Source: Cellulophaga baltica
Lineage (GTDB): Bacteria; Bacteroidota; Bacteroidia; Flavobacteriales; Flavobacteriaceae
Assembly: GCF_900102165.1 (NCBI RefSeq)
Contig: NZ_FNBD01000001.1
Location: 671,893 to 735,892 of the forward strand
DNA length: 64,000 nucleotides
Reading direction: 5' to 3'
Numbering within the stretch: the first letter of the stretch is position 1; the number at the start of each line of letters is the position of its first letter. Below the pieces are notes generated by a model. That model did not search any database, was not told where the DNA came from, and saw only the letters and a program-made list of their open reading frames with translations. Positions 44,818-54,883 of this stretch are shown here, in pieces. Position numbers and translations under genes: made by a program.

Positions 44818-46311
44818 TTACAGATATACCGAAATGGTTAAAGATACCATTGCCAGTAGTGTCAAAATTAATAGTAAAGGCCAAACAAATTTAAGCCATT
44901 TATCATAACCAATTTTAACCACAGAAAGTGCCGCCAAAATCATACTTGTCGGATTTATAAAATAAAATAAACCTATGCCGTACAAATAGGCATTTACGAC
45001 AACTTCACGACCCACACCAACGGTATCTGCTAAAGGAGACATGATAGGCATGGTTAGTACAGCCATTCCTGACTGTGAAGGGATAAAAAATGCCAAACCA
45101 GAATAGATAAACATTAATAAGTTAGCAAATATTCCCTTGTTCATACCTTCTGTAGCTGTGCTTGCATAATACAGCACGGTATCACTAATTAATCCGTCAT
45201 TCATAAGAATAGTTACACCACGTGCAATTCCGATAATAAAAGCAACACTTAGCAATTCTCCCGCACCTTTAGCAAATGCAGCAACAAATTTATGTTCTTT
45301 AATTTTTCCAATAAACCCAATTACGACAGCCGCTACTAAAAATGTACTGGTCATTTCTACAAACCACCAATCTAAGAAAGACACGCCAACAATCATAACC
45401 ACAAACGATAATGAAAACACAAGAAGAATTAATTTTAATCTTCCTGTTAATTCTATTTGATTCTCTGACTTTAAGCCAAAAGCCTCATTCATCTCTTGCT
45501 TCTGATCATAAATCAAAGACTTTGTAGGGTCTTTTTTAACCTTCTTAGCATATTGCAGGATGTAAACAATACAGACGATTAAACAGAGTAATAGCATTAT
45601 GGAACGTCCCGTCATCCCGGTGGTCCAACTAATACCGGCAGCATCAGAAGCAATAATGGTCGCAAAAGGATTGGTAATACTAAATAAACAACCAACAGCA
45701 GAACCAACAAAAATGCACGCTAACCCCACTAAGGCATCGTATTTTGCTGCCAAAAAAACAGGAATTAATATAGGATAAAAAGCCATAGTCTCTTCAGATA
45801 GGCCAAAAGTTGTACCGCCAATGGCTACTAAAGTAGTGACAACGATAATTAATATATACTCCCTACCATTCAGCGTTTTTGCCAAACTAGCAATACCCGC
45901 ATCAAAAGCACCGGTATGATCCATAATCCCAATTAAGCCACCGATAATCAAAACAAGGAATATAATATCCGATGCTTCAATAATCCCTTTTATTGGCGCC
46001 TGCACAAATTCTGAAAAACCCTGGGGCTTTGAGGCCAACTCTTTATACGTATCGGGAATATTGATAGGCTTGTAAATAGCACCACTAGTAAATTTCACTA
46101 AAGGAATCTGAATATTTAATTGATTTAGACTCTCTTGCGTTGCAGGTTGCGTATGTGTTTCTAAAGCACTGCTTATTTCAAATGTGGCATCCGCATCATT
46201 GTATTTTAAAGAATCATATTTTCCCGCAGGAATAAACCAAGTTAAAACAGCCACCAATAGCGCAATAACAATCAAGATAGTTTGCGCTGTAGGGAATTTT
46301 AGATTTTTCAT
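44818..46311 (-). CDS. YfcC/DcuC-family carrier
   Basis: This 497-residue membrane protein has about twelve hydrophobic segments and the YfcC opening MKNLKFPTAQTILIVIALLVAVLTWFIPAGKYD. A long soluble stretch follows at about 40-90. GGTTFGLSEETMAFYPILIPVF, AVGCLFSITNPFATIIASDAAGI and FIPSQSGMAVLTMPIMSPLADTVGV are family blocks. These are carboxylate or arginine/ornithine-like carriers, and the substrate is not certain. It lies 11 bases after marC on the same strand, so the two are probably co-transcribed. Confidence 0.9.
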   Translation of the reverse strand: MKNLKFPTAQTILIVIALLVAVLTWFIPAGKYDSLKYNDADATFEISSALETHTQPATQESLNQLNIQIPLVKFTSGAIYKPINIPDTYKELASKPQGFSEFVQAPIKGIIEASDIIFLVLIIGGLIGIMDHTGAFDAGIASLAKTLNGREYILIIVVTTLVAIGGTTFGLSEETMAFYPILIPVFLAAKYDALVGLACIFVGSAVGCLFSITNPFATIIASDAAGISWTTGMTGRSIMLLLCLIVCIVYILQYAKKVKKDPTKSLIYDQKQEMNEAFGLKSENQIELTGRLKLILLVFSLSFVVMIVGVSFLDWWFVEMTSTFLVAAVVIGFIGKIKEHKFVAAFAKGAGELLSVAFIIGIARGVTILMNDGLISDTVLYYASTATEGMNKGIFANLLMFIYSGLAFFIPSQSGMAVLTMPIMSPLADTVGVGREVVVNAYLYGIGLFYFINPTSMILAALSVVKIGYDKWLKFVWPLLLILTLLAMVSLTISVYL

Positions 46312-46322
46312 TAGCTAACAGA

Positions 46323-46937
46323 TTAATGCAGTATCGTAAAGAATTCTCTTAAACCTGTTAAAATACTTTGGATAGCATACGATGCTAAGATCAACCCCAT
46401 CACTTTACTAATTACAGTTATTCCGTACTCGCCAACTTTTTCTTGCACCACATTTGCCGCCAATAATAAAAGGCACGTTAAGATGACCACAATAAGTACT
46501 AAAACGGTAGTTACCGCCTGTTGCTCTATGGAGTATAGATTATTATTCGTCATTAACACCACGGCCATAATTGCACCAGGAGAAGCAATAGAAGGTATGG
46601 CTATAGGAAAAATAGACACATGTTTATAATCTTTAATTTTACTTTTTTCATTCTCCGGCTTCCCATCGCCAAAAATCATGGTGAGAGCAAACAAAAATAG
46701 AATGACACCCCCAGAAATTTGAAAGGCATCTAAAGAGACCTCCATCCCTTCTAAAATAAACTGACCGATACCAATAAAGAAAAGTAATATAACAAAAGCT
46801 ACTAATGAGGCTCTGACCGCTATTTTTCTTTTATGCCTTGTATCAAAATTTTTAGTTGCCTCTAGATACACTGGCACTGATCCCAAAGGATCTATTACAG
46901 CAATCAAAAAAAATATAGTCGTAATTATTTCTTTCAT
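46323..46937 (-). CDS. MarC-family integral membrane protein
   Basis: This 204-residue protein has six hydrophobic segments and the MarC motif DPLGSVPVYLEATKNFDTRHKRKIAVRASLVA. PIAIPSIASPGAIMAVVLMTNNN and KVMGLILASYAIQSILTGLREFF complete the family pattern. Despite the name, a role in multiple antibiotic resistance is not established. It is the first gene of a two-gene unit with the YfcC-like carrier. Confidence 0.92.
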   Translation of the reverse strand: MKEIITTIFFLIAVIDPLGSVPVYLEATKNFDTRHKRKIAVRASLVAFVILLFFIGIGQFILEGMEVSLDAFQISGGVILFLFALTMIFGDGKPENEKSKIKDYKHVSIFPIAIPSIASPGAIMAVVLMTNNNLYSIEQQAVTTVLVLIVVILTCLLLLAANVVQEKVGEYGITVISKVMGLILASYAIQSILTGLREFFTILH

Positions 46938-47128
46938 ATTTTATAGATATAGTACATTAAATGCTGAACGCTCAAAAAAAACAACTTTTTAGTAGGACTT
47001 CAAATTAAAAAAACATAATTTAAAGAGGTACTTCGCACATTGTTAAACTCTTCACAAAGGTAATTTAAATACAAACCTTAAAGAGAAAAACTCCGTAGAT
47101 AAGACATAATCAAACAAAGTAGTTGTTC

Positions 47129-47725
47129 ATGAAAACTAATTCCTTTTTTAAATCTGCATTTTCGTCGGTCTTTATTCTAGCCACAAGTTTCTCTTTTGCG
47201 CAAGATATGCCAACCTCAAAAGATATAAAAATGGATGAGAACACAAAAATTAATAAAAGTACAGAGACCCACCCGTCTAAAGATATTGTTTTCAATACAC
47301 AAAACACAAAAGACCTTACTACTTTAACTGCCGCTATAAAAGCCGCAGATCTTACAGAAAAGTTACAAGGAGAAGGACCATTTACTGTTTTTGCTCCAAC
47401 AGATACTGCTTTTGAAAAATTAGCTCAAGGCACCGTAAATGGATTGCTCGAAATTGAAAACAAAGAGAAATTGCAAGCCATATTAACCTACCATGTTTTG
47501 GCTGGAAAATTTACTTCTGAAGACTTAATAAAAGCGGTAAAAAAAGGAAAAGGAAAAACAGAATTTAAAACCATCAACGGGAAAATTTTAAAAGCCATGT
47601 TTGACGGAAAAAATCTGAAACTTATAGATGAAACAGGTCATATGGCTACAGTAACTACTACCGATGCAAAACAATCTAATGGCATCATCCATATTATCAA
47701 TACGGTATTATCCCCAGGACTTTAA
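47129..47725 (+). CDS. Secreted fasciclin-domain protein
   Basis: This 198-residue protein starts at the ATG at 47129 with a clear signal peptide (MKTNSFFKSAFSSVFILATSFSFA). After a charged linker comes one FAS1 domain (about 55-195) with TLTAAIKAADLTEKLQGEGPFTVFAPTDTAFEKL, LTYHVLAGKFTSEDL and GIIHIINTVLSPG. FAS1 domains mediate cell adhesion or ligand binding at the surface. A TTG two codons upstream is not needed. It is a single-gene unit ending at a terminator shared with the amidohydrolase gene. Confidence 0.93.
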   Translation: MKTNSFFKSAFSSVFILATSFSFAQDMPTSKDIKMDENTKINKSTETHPSKDIVFNTQNTKDLTTLTAAIKAADLTEKLQGEGPFTVFAPTDTAFEKLAQGTVNGLLEIENKEKLQAILTYHVLAGKFTSEDLIKAVKKGKGKTEFKTINGKILKAMFDGKNLKLIDETGHMATVTTTDAKQSNGIIHIINTVLSPGL

Positions 47726-47741
47726 TTCACATACACTTATA

Positions 47742-47770
47742 AAAAAACGACCCTATCCGGGTCGTTTTTT
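47742..47770. terminator. Bidirectional Rho-independent terminator
   Basis: CGACCC pairs with GGGTCG over a TATCC loop, with six A and six T outside. It serves the fasciclin gene (plus) and the amidohydrolase gene (minus). Confidence 0.92.
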
Positions 47771-48584
47771 ATTTTTTCAATTTCGAAACATCAATTTTAT
47801 ACAGTTCTGCCGCATTTTGCCAAAGAATTAATTCTTTCTTATCCTCTGGAATATTCAAATGCTTCATGAACTTTAAATACGATTTCATATTAGAGATGGG
47901 CCAATCTGTACCATATAACAAGTATTTTGGATTTCCCGCATACGTAATCATTTCTTCAATACCTTTTTTCATGTATTTTTCGAACTTCGTAGAAAAATCA
48001 CCTAACACAAGACCAGAAATATCTGCGTAGACATTCTTATTCTTGTAGACCACCTCCATACAATCTTTTATCCACGGATTTCCTACATGGCAAATAACAA
48101 TCTTTAAATCTGGATAATCAACAGCCAAGTCATCTATATGAATGGGGTGGGAGTATTTAATTCTACCCGTTGGCGCATAAGTATCTCCTGAATGAAACAT
48201 GACCGGAACGTCATATTCCAATGCCATTTCGTACACCACTTTTAACCGAATATCATTTGGATAAAAAGGTTCATACCCCGGATAAAATTTCAATGCTTTT
48301 ATAAGGCCCTGTTCTAAATAATCTCCTATTTCTCTTAAATCTCTATAGTTGTAATTCAGATAACTGATACCCGCAACCACACCAAGATTATCTCTTCCTT
48401 TTATAGCCTCTACTACTTGCTTGGTACTTGGCCGATGTTCATTTACCTTATACGAAGTGAGCACCAAAGAATAATCTACATGATTATCAATCATGGTTTG
48501 CGTGAGCTTATCTAAACACTCTTCAAGAGAGACTACCCGATCTTCGTGATAGTTATTTATATGCGTATGAACATCTATAATCAT
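47769..48584 (-). CDS. Amidohydrolase-family (TIM-barrel) metal-dependent hydrolase
   Basis: This 271-residue protein has the metal-ligand motif IDVHTHINNYHED at the N-terminus. LKFYPGYEPFYPNDIRL, VMFHSGDTYAPTGR, KIVICHVGNPWIKDC and YLLYGTDWPISNM at the expected barrel strands supply His and Asp ligands. It resembles the amidohydro-rel (PF04909) group, which includes decarboxylases and hydrolases of aromatic or lactone substrates. The substrate is unknown. Ten bases separate it from the M24 gene upstream in the transcript. Confidence 0.88.
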   Translation of the reverse strand: MIIDVHTHINNYHEDRVVSLEECLDKLTQTMIDNHVDYSLVLTSYKVNEHRPSTKQVVEAIKGRDNLGVVAGISYLNYNYRDLREIGDYLEQGLIKALKFYPGYEPFYPNDIRLKVVYEMALEYDVPVMFHSGDTYAPTGRIKYSHPIHIDDLAVDYPDLKIVICHVGNPWIKDCMEVVYKNKNVYADISGLVLGDFSTKFEKYMKKGIEEMITYAGNPKYLLYGTDWPISNMKSYLKFMKHLNIPEDKKELILWQNAAELYKIDVSKLKK

Positions 48585-48594
48585 TGGCTATTAC

Positions 48595-49890
48595 TTAATT
48601 TTTATTCATTAATTCTTCAATCTCATCTGCCTCGATAGGAATGTTTTGCATCAAATTAAAAGGAACTCCCTTTTCTTGAATCACCACATCATCTTCTAAA
48701 CGAATTCCCATATTTTCATTTGGGATGTAAATTCCCGGCTCTACGGTAAAAACCATATTTGCTTTCATTGGGGTTTTAAGCGCTCCATAATCATGGGTAT
48801 TTAATCCTATATGGTGACTAGTACCGTGCATGAAATATTTTTTATAGGCTGGCCATTCTGGATTTTCATTTTGAACATCTGCCTTATCTAACAAATTGAG
48901 CCCTATTAATTCCGAAGTCATTATTTTACCCACTTCTTTATGATACTCGGCCCAGATAGTTCCCGGAACCAACATTTTGGTTGCTTCATTTTTAACACGA
49001 AGGACCGCGTCATACACTTCTCTTTGTCTTGGCGTAAATTTTCCGCTAACAGGAATTGTTCTAGATAAATCACTAGAATAGTTGGCATATTCTGCCGCAA
49101 CATCCATCAGAATTAAATCTCCCGATTTACATTGCTGATTGTTCTCTATATAATGAAGTACGTTAGCATTATTTCCCGAGGCTATAATTGGGGTATACGC
49201 AAAACCTTTTGACCTATTACGAATAAACTCATGCAATAGTTCTGCTTCAATTTCATATTCCCAAACATCTGGCTGAACAAAACCAAGCAATCTTCTAAAG
49301 CCTTTTTCTGTGATATTACACGCCGTTTGCATTAAGGCTAACTCCTCTGGTTCTTTTACACCTCTAATTTCCTGTAAAATAGGATTGCTTTTTGCATATT
49401 GATGTGCTGGGAATTGCAATTTACATTTTTGAATAAAACGATCTTCTCTTGTTTGTGTTTTTACCGCTTGCCTGTAATGCTCATTTGTATTAAAGTAAAC
49501 CGTATTTGCTTCCGTCATTAGATCAAAGAAAATCTTATCAAAGTCGGTTAACCAATATACCGTTTCTATTCCAGACACAAGTGTAGCCTTTTCCTTCGTT
49601 AGCTTTTCTCCCTCCCATACAGCAATATGCTCATTGGTTTCTCTAACAAATAAAACCTCACGATGCTTTTTATTTATGGCGTCTGGAAATAAAAGTAAAA
49701 TAGTTTCTTCTTGATCCGCTCCTGAAAGATAAAAGATATCACGGTGTTGTTCAAAAGGCATGGTACTATCCGCACTTATAGGATACACATCATTAGAATT
49801 AAAAACAGCAATACTTTTTGGAAGCATAGCCTCCATAAATTTCTTTCTGTTTTTTATAAAAAGGGTATTTTGTATTAAATCGTATTTCAT
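48595..49890 (-). CDS. M24-family aminopeptidase P-like Xaa-Pro peptidase
   Basis: With the start at MKYDLIQNTLFIKNR, the protein has 431 residues; an in-frame upstream start at 49923 would add 11. It has an N-terminal creatinase-like domain (about 1-165) with FYLSGADQEETILLLFPD. The pita-bread domain follows with the five metal ligands in LILMDVAAEYANYSSDLSRTIP (two Asp), HGTSHHIGLNTHD (His), VFTVEPGIY (Glu) and RLEDDVVI (Glu). It removes N-terminal residues preceding proline. It probably shares a transcript with the amidohydrolase gene. Confidence 0.94.
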   Translation of the reverse strand: MKYDLIQNTLFIKNRKKFMEAMLPKSIAVFNSNDVYPISADSTMPFEQHRDIFYLSGADQEETILLLFPDAINKKHREVLFVRETNEHIAVWEGEKLTKEKATLVSGIETVYWLTDFDKIFFDLMTEANTVYFNTNEHYRQAVKTQTREDRFIQKCKLQFPAHQYAKSNPILQEIRGVKEPEELALMQTACNITEKGFRRLLGFVQPDVWEYEIEAELLHEFIRNRSKGFAYTPIIASGNNANVLHYIENNQQCKSGDLILMDVAAEYANYSSDLSRTIPVSGKFTPRQREVYDAVLRVKNEATKMLVPGTIWAEYHKEVGKIMTSELIGLNLLDKADVQNENPEWPAYKKYFMHGTSHHIGLNTHDYGALKTPMKANMVFTVEPGIYIPNENMGIRLEDDVVIQEKGVPFNLMQNIPIEADEIEELMNKN

Positions 49891-50115
49891 TTTGTAACCA
49901 GTGTTTTTTATTAAAATAAGCAATAAACGCTTTGCTAGCTTAATTCTGAAGATTATAGCGCTTAACGCATATCACATTAATCACCTCAAAAATAAGAATT
50001 AATACACACAAGCCTTATTAATGAAAAGGTAATATTTCCTCATTTACCAGAAAGACCCAAGAATCTTTCCGCTAGATTTCTTAACTTTCCGATGACTAAT
50101 TACAACCAACACATC

Positions 50116-52962
50116 ATGAACAAACTTATAGGCTTACCCCTACTACTTTCCGCTACATTTATCTTTGCTCAAAATGCCCCCTCAAGCTCAGAAGCTGTAT
50201 TAAATGCATTACATCAAAAAGAACAATTAGCAAATAGCTCTATTGTTAAGAACATTCCTTTTACTAATGTAGGACCTACTGTAATGAGTGGGCGCGTAGT
50301 TGATGTTGATGTAAATCCTCAAAATCCAACAGAATTTTATGTCGGCTATGCCTCTGGAGGTGTTTGGTATACTAAGAACAATGGCACCACTTTTACTCCC
50401 ATTCTAGACAACGCACAAACTCAGAATGTTGGTGATATTGCCGTAGATTGGAAAAACGGAATTATCTGGGTAGGAACAGGGGAAAATAACGCTTCTAGAT
50501 CTTCCTATGCAGGAATAGGTATTCTAAAATCCTCAGACCATGGTGAAACTTGGAAAAATGTTGGCTTATTAGACGCACAGCATATTGGTAGAATCTTGAT
50601 AGACCCGAACAATTCCAATACTATTATTGTAGGCGCTACGGGCCACTTATATTCCGACAATGAAGAACGCGGAATTTACAAAACTACTGATGGCGGTACC
50701 TCATGGAAAAAAACCCTATATATAAATAGTAGCACTGGTATTATAGATGTAGCTTTTGCTCCTGACAATTTTAATACGATGTATGCTGCGGCATGGGAAA
50801 AAGGCAGAAAAGCATGGGATTTTATAGGCAATGGTAATGGCTCAGGAATTTATAAAAGCACAGATGCAGGAACCACTTGGACAAAGATTTCTACCCCCGA
50901 AAGCGGATTTCCGACAGGCGAAGGTGTTGGCAGAATAGGATTAGCTGTTTTCGACGAGCATACCGTATATGCGGTTCATGACAACCAATTTAGGCGAAAA
51001 AAAACAACATCTACCGCTACATCTAAAGGCTTAACAAAAGATGATTTTAAGTCGATGACGGCAGATGATCTTTTGAAAATAGAAGACAAAAAATTAAATG
51101 AGTTTTTGAAAACTAACGGATTCCAAGAAAAATACCGCGCAGCTAATGTAAAGCAACTGGTACGCAGCGGAAGCGTAAAACCTATAGATTTAGCAAAGTA
51201 TTTAGAAGATGCCAATGCTATGCTTTTTGACACGCCTGTAATAGGAGCTGAAGTATACAAAAGTACAGATGGAGGAACCACCTGGAACAAGCAAAATGAA
51301 AATTATATTGACGATTTGTTTTACAGTTACGGGTACTATTTTGCTCAAATAAATGTAGATCCTAGCAACGTAGATAAAATTTATTTAGCTGGTGTACCTA
51401 TTATTAAATCTGATGATGGAGGTAAATCCTATACTTCTATTAACGGTGAGAATGTTCATGCAGACCACCATGCGTTGTGGATAAACCCTAAGATGTCTGG
51501 ACATTTAATTAATGGAAATGACGGCGGAATAAACATCTCTTACGATGATGGTGCCAATTGGATTAAAAGTAACACTCCCGCAGTAGGCCAATTTTACGCG
51601 GTTAACGTAGACAATGAAAAGCCCTATAATATATATGGCGGACTCCAAGATAACGGTGTTTGGAAAGGAGTACATACCGCAAAAGAAGATGTTTCATGGC
51701 ACCAAAGCGGAGACTACCCTTGGAAATCTATTTTAGGTGGCGATGGCATGCAAGTACAGATAGATAATCGGAACAGCAATATTGTCTATACCGGCTTTCA
51801 GTTCGGAAACTACTTTCGACTAGATTTAGAAAATAAAAAAAGAGATTATATACAACCTAAACATGAGTTAGGAGAAACACCATACCGTTTTAATTGGCAA
51901 ACGCCTATTTTATTATCCCCGCACAATCAAGACATTCTATATTTAGGAGGCAATAAATTACACCGTTCCCTAAACCAAGGAACAGACTGGGAAACTATTT
52001 CTGAAGATTTAACCAACGGAGGCAAAGAAGGCAATGTTGCTTATGGAACCATAACCAGTATATCAGAATCTCCTTTTAAATTTGGATTGTTATATACTGG
52101 TAGCGATGATGGTATAATATTTATGACACAAAACGGCGGAGGCAGTTGGGATAATATTGCTAATTCTTTACCCAAAAACCTTTGGGTAACAAGAGTGGTG
52201 GCTTCTAAGCATAAAAAAGAACGCATTTACGCTACCTTAAATGGCTACAGAAATGATGATTTTGAATCTTACATTTATACCAGCGATGATTTTGGAAAAA
52301 CATGGCAAGATATTGCCAACAATATCCCCTCTTCCCCTGTAAATATACTTACGGAAGATCCTGAAAATGAAAATCTATTATTCACGGGAACAGACAATGG
52401 ATTGTATGTAAGCTTTAATCGTGGTGCATCTTGGGAAGTTTTCCAAAATGATATGCCCAATGTTGCCGTACATGATATTGTTATCCAACCCGAAGCAAAG
52501 CATTTAATTGTTGGTACCCACGGCCGAAGCATTTATAAGGCTGATATTAGCAATTTACAAAAAATGACTCCCGAGATACTAGACAAAGATATTCATGTTT
52601 TTACACCCGAAATCATAAAGCACTCTCCAAGATGGGGCTCTTCTTGGAGCACTTGGGGCACACCACAAACTCCAGGTTTAGATCTATATTTCTACACTAA
52701 AAATGAAGGAGTTATAGAAGCTACAATTCTTACTAATAATGGAATTGAAATAAGCAGCACAACCTTAGAAAACATTAAAGGGTTTAATCTTTTATCATAC
52801 GACTTGGCATTCTCAAAATCCGGAAAATCTGCGTACCTGAAGAAAGTTAAAACAGAACTAATAGAAGCCAATGACGGTAAAACATACTTACCCAAAGGAA
52901 ACTACACCATTAAATTAATAGGAAAGGGTATCAAAGAAACCATCGCTTTTGAAATTGAATAG
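50116..52962 (+). CDS. Secreted VPS10/BNR-type beta-propeller protein
   Basis: This 948-residue protein starts at MNKLIGLPLLLSATFIFAQN, a signal peptide; the ATG at 50092 would put eight residues ahead of it. The protein is built of many sortilin/BNR-like blades with the Asp-box SxDxGxTW, for example KSSDHGETW, KTTDGGTSW, KSTDAGTTW and KSTDGGTTW. Between about residues 300 and 380 an inserted Lys-rich helical segment interrupts the propeller. Such proteins bind ligands or polysaccharides at the surface. No T9SS C-terminal signal is visible, so it is probably periplasmic or exported otherwise. The cupin gene follows at 18 bases. Confidence 0.9.
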   Translation: MNKLIGLPLLLSATFIFAQNAPSSSEAVLNALHQKEQLANSSIVKNIPFTNVGPTVMSGRVVDVDVNPQNPTEFYVGYASGGVWYTKNNGTTFTPILDNAQTQNVGDIAVDWKNGIIWVGTGENNASRSSYAGIGILKSSDHGETWKNVGLLDAQHIGRILIDPNNSNTIIVGATGHLYSDNEERGIYKTTDGGTSWKKTLYINSSTGIIDVAFAPDNFNTMYAAAWEKGRKAWDFIGNGNGSGIYKSTDAGTTWTKISTPESGFPTGEGVGRIGLAVFDEHTVYAVHDNQFRRKKTTSTATSKGLTKDDFKSMTADDLLKIEDKKLNEFLKTNGFQEKYRAANVKQLVRSGSVKPIDLAKYLEDANAMLFDTPVIGAEVYKSTDGGTTWNKQNENYIDDLFYSYGYYFAQINVDPSNVDKIYLAGVPIIKSDDGGKSYTSINGENVHADHHALWINPKMSGHLINGNDGGINISYDDGANWIKSNTPAVGQFYAVNVDNEKPYNIYGGLQDNGVWKGVHTAKEDVSWHQSGDYPWKSILGGDGMQVQIDNRNSNIVYTGFQFGNYFRLDLENKKRDYIQPKHELGETPYRFNWQTPILLSPHNQDILYLGGNKLHRSLNQGTDWETISEDLTNGGKEGNVAYGTITSISESPFKFGLLYTGSDDGIIFMTQNGGGSWDNIANSLPKNLWVTRVVASKHKKERIYATLNGYRNDDFESYIYTSDDFGKTWQDIANNIPSSPVNILTEDPENENLLFTGTDNGLYVSFNRGASWEVFQNDMPNVAVHDIVIQPEAKHLIVGTHGRSIYKADISNLQKMTPEILDKDIHVFTPEIIKHSPRWGSSWSTWGTPQTPGLDLYFYTKNEGVIEATILTNNGIEISSTTLENIKGFNLLSYDLAFSKSGKSAYLKKVKTELIEANDGKTYLPKGNYTIKLIGKGIKETIAFEIE

Positions 52963-52980
52963 TATTCGAATACACTAAAA

Positions 52981-53319
52981 ATGAAATTAACAAAAACAAC
53001 CGCACTACCAGAGCTTGGAGTTTCTCATGATGCTGAAATTAAAAAGAAAGTTTTCATAAGCAAAGGAGAAATACCTCAGCTTATGATGTACGGTAGTGCT
53101 GTGTTTACTCCCGGACAATCTGTAGAATTACACCAACACGACACTATGTTTGAAGTTTTTTACATTCAAAGTGGCAAAGCAGAATTTATCGTGAACTCCA
53201 AAATTTTTATTGTAGAAAAAGGAGATTGCATTACCATTGAACCCGGTGAACTACATGCCCAAAACAATCCATTTGACGAAAATGTTACTTGGACATACTT
53301 TGGTATCGCAACCGACTAA
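52981..53319 (+). CDS. Small cupin-domain protein
   Basis: This 112-residue single cupin_2 barrel has the first cupin motif VELHQHDTMFEVFYIQSGKAEFIV, with the two His and the Glu, and the second motif GDCITIEPGELHAQNNP, with the later His. This is a complete metal-binding site. The enzyme or sensor role is unknown. It is co-directional with the VPS10-like gene and the DUF2721 gene. A decayed copy of its last 72 bases lies 450 bases downstream. Confidence 0.9.
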   Translation: MKLTKTTALPELGVSHDAEIKKKVFISKGEIPQLMMYGSAVFTPGQSVELHQHDTMFEVFYIQSGKAEFIVNSKIFIVEKGDCITIEPGELHAQNNPFDENVTWTYFGIATD

Positions 53320-53329
53320 TTAGACAATT

Positions 53330-53716
53330 ATGGATTTAACTTTAGGCATACCAGCATTACTTTTCCCTGCAATTTCATTGACTATGTTGGCATACAATGC
53401 TCGATATTTAGCCATTGCTGCTCTCATTAGACAGTTGCATCAAAAATATCAAGAAACCGGATCGTCATCGGTAAGTTTGCAAGTTAAGAAATTGAGCAAG
53501 CGTTTAACAATCATCAAAAACATGCAGGCATCTGCTATTTTAAGCTTTTTACTGGCAGTTATTACGATGTCTTTAATTTATGTACAACTTGATTTTTGGG
53601 CAAATTTAGTTTTTGGCATCAGCCTTTTAGCTTTGATGATTTCTTTAATTTTATCTTTTATTGAGGTACAGCTTTCCACCAAGGCACTGTCCATTCAGTT
53701 GAAAGATTTGGAGTAA
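53330..53716 (+). CDS. DUF2721 family membrane protein
   Basis: This 128-residue protein has three hydrophobic segments (about 5-30, 63-86 and 90-112), a basic Gln/Lys-rich loop between the first two, and the family-like opening LFPAISLTMLAYNARYLAIAALIRQLH. The C-terminus LSTKALSIQLKDLE is helical. The function is unknown. It starts 10 bases after the cupin gene, so it is probably in the same transcript. Confidence 0.85.
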   Translation: MDLTLGIPALLFPAISLTMLAYNARYLAIAALIRQLHQKYQETGSSSVSLQVKKLSKRLTIIKNMQASAILSFLLAVITMSLIYVQLDFWANLVFGISLLALMISLILSFIEVQLSTKALSIQLKDLE

Positions 53717-53772
53717 TTAAAAAAAGTAGCCATGCGGGTACCAGTGTAATGCCAACGCAAGCATGGAAATCC

Positions 53773-53844
53773 GATGAACTGCACGTTCCAAATATTCCAT
53801 TTAAAGAAAATGTGACGTGTATTTACGTTGGTATCGAAATTGAT
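53773..53844 (+). pseudogene. Decayed fragment of a cupin gene
   Basis: These 72 bases align without gaps to the last 72 coding bases before the stop of the cupin gene at 52981-53319, with about 52 identical positions by hand count. The translated stretch keeps DELHV, PFKEN and YVGIEID where the intact protein has GELHA, PFDEN and YFGIATD. No start codon or first cupin motif precedes it. The rest of the 53717-54194 gap shows only the sdh promoter. Confidence 0.7.
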
Positions 53845-54144
53845 ACATTGCAAAAGAAAAGACCAAGTAGTTTGTTTCTGAAATGCCTCAACCCCATATT
53901 TTTTAGAAAAGTATAGCTTAAAATCAAAATACATAGTCTAAATACTCTTTTCTACCTATTGTAATTGTTTTAAGAAGTTAAGAACAGACTGGGTGGTTTA
54001 TTTTTTTAAAGGGTATTTTCAAGATATTAAGTGTTGGCAAGTGTAAATTTCAAACGTTTTAGTAGCTTTTAGTTTTAAATAGCCATACTGGTCAACCAAT
54101 TACTTATTTTGATTCTAAATAAGAGTAGGATTTATTATTAAAGT

Positions 54145-54175
54145 TTGTTAATAACTTGTTTGTACTGTAAATTTG
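54145..54175 (+). promoter_or_regulatory. Promoter of sdhCAB (TTG N20 TAAATTTG)
   Basis: TTG at 54145-54147 and TAAATTTG at 54168-54175 are spaced by 20 bases, an exact fit to the Bacteroidota promoter consensus. The -7 element ends 19 bases before the sdhC ATG. It is the best full promoter in the window. Confidence 0.75.
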
Positions 54176-54194
54176 TAAAAAAAACTAACAACTA

Positions 54195-54872
54195 ATGAGC
54201 GGATTTTTCAAATCTTCGATTGGTAGAAAGTATGCGATGGCACTTTCTGCTTTCTTTTTAATGTTTTTTCTACTTCAGCATTTTGCAATTAATATTTTAT
54301 CGGTTTTTAGTCCAGATGCATTTAATGAGGCATCTCATTTTATGGGAACGTTCTGGGCGGTACAATATGTGTTGCAACCCGTATTAATTTTTGGGGTGAT
54401 GTACCATTTCATTATGGGTTTCATTTTAGAAATTAAAAACAGAAATGCTAGAGTAGCAAAGTACGCTAAAAACAATGGAGCAGCTAATTCTAGCTGGATG
54501 AGTAGAAACATGATTTATAGCGGATTGGCTATTTTAGCCTTTTTAGTGCTTCACTTTATTGATTTCTGGCTTCCAGAAATTAGTACTAAATACATTCAAG
54601 GCGATATGTCTGGATTATTAGCAGATAGTGAAGGCTTTCGTTATTATGAAGAATTAACGCATAAGTTTGTTAACCCTCTTAGGGTTGGTGCTTATGTAAT
54701 TGCATTTGTATTTTTATCGTTACACCTTACGCACGGTTTCAGTTCTGCATTCCAATCTTCGGGTGTTTCGTCTATGAGAAAAGAGAAATTACAAATTTTT
54801 GGTAAAGTGTATGCTATTGCAATTCCATTAGGATTCATAGCAATCGCCCTTTTTCATCATTTTAATCATTAA
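54195..54872 (+). CDS. sdhC: Succinate dehydrogenase cytochrome b subunit
   Basis: This 225-residue membrane anchor has five hydrophobic segments and several His in the membrane ([32 protein letters not shown]), typical of the single-subunit type B anchor with two hemes. That form is common in Bacteroidota. It transfers electrons from SdhB to menaquinone. It is the first gene of the sdhCAB operon. Its heme need links it to the heme cluster of this window. Confidence 0.96.
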   Translation: MSGFFKSSIGRKYAMALSAFFLMFFLLQHFAINILSVFSPDAFNEASHFMGTFWAVQYVLQPVLIFGVMYHFIMGFILEIKNRNARVAKYAKNNGAANSSWMSRNMIYSGLAILAFLVLHFIDFWLPEISTKYIQGDMSGLLADSEGFRYYEELTHKFVNPLRVGAYVIAFVFLSLHLTHGFSSAFQSSGVSSMRKEKLQIFGKVYAIAIPLGFIAIALFHHFNH

Positions 54873-54883
54873 TACTATTACTT

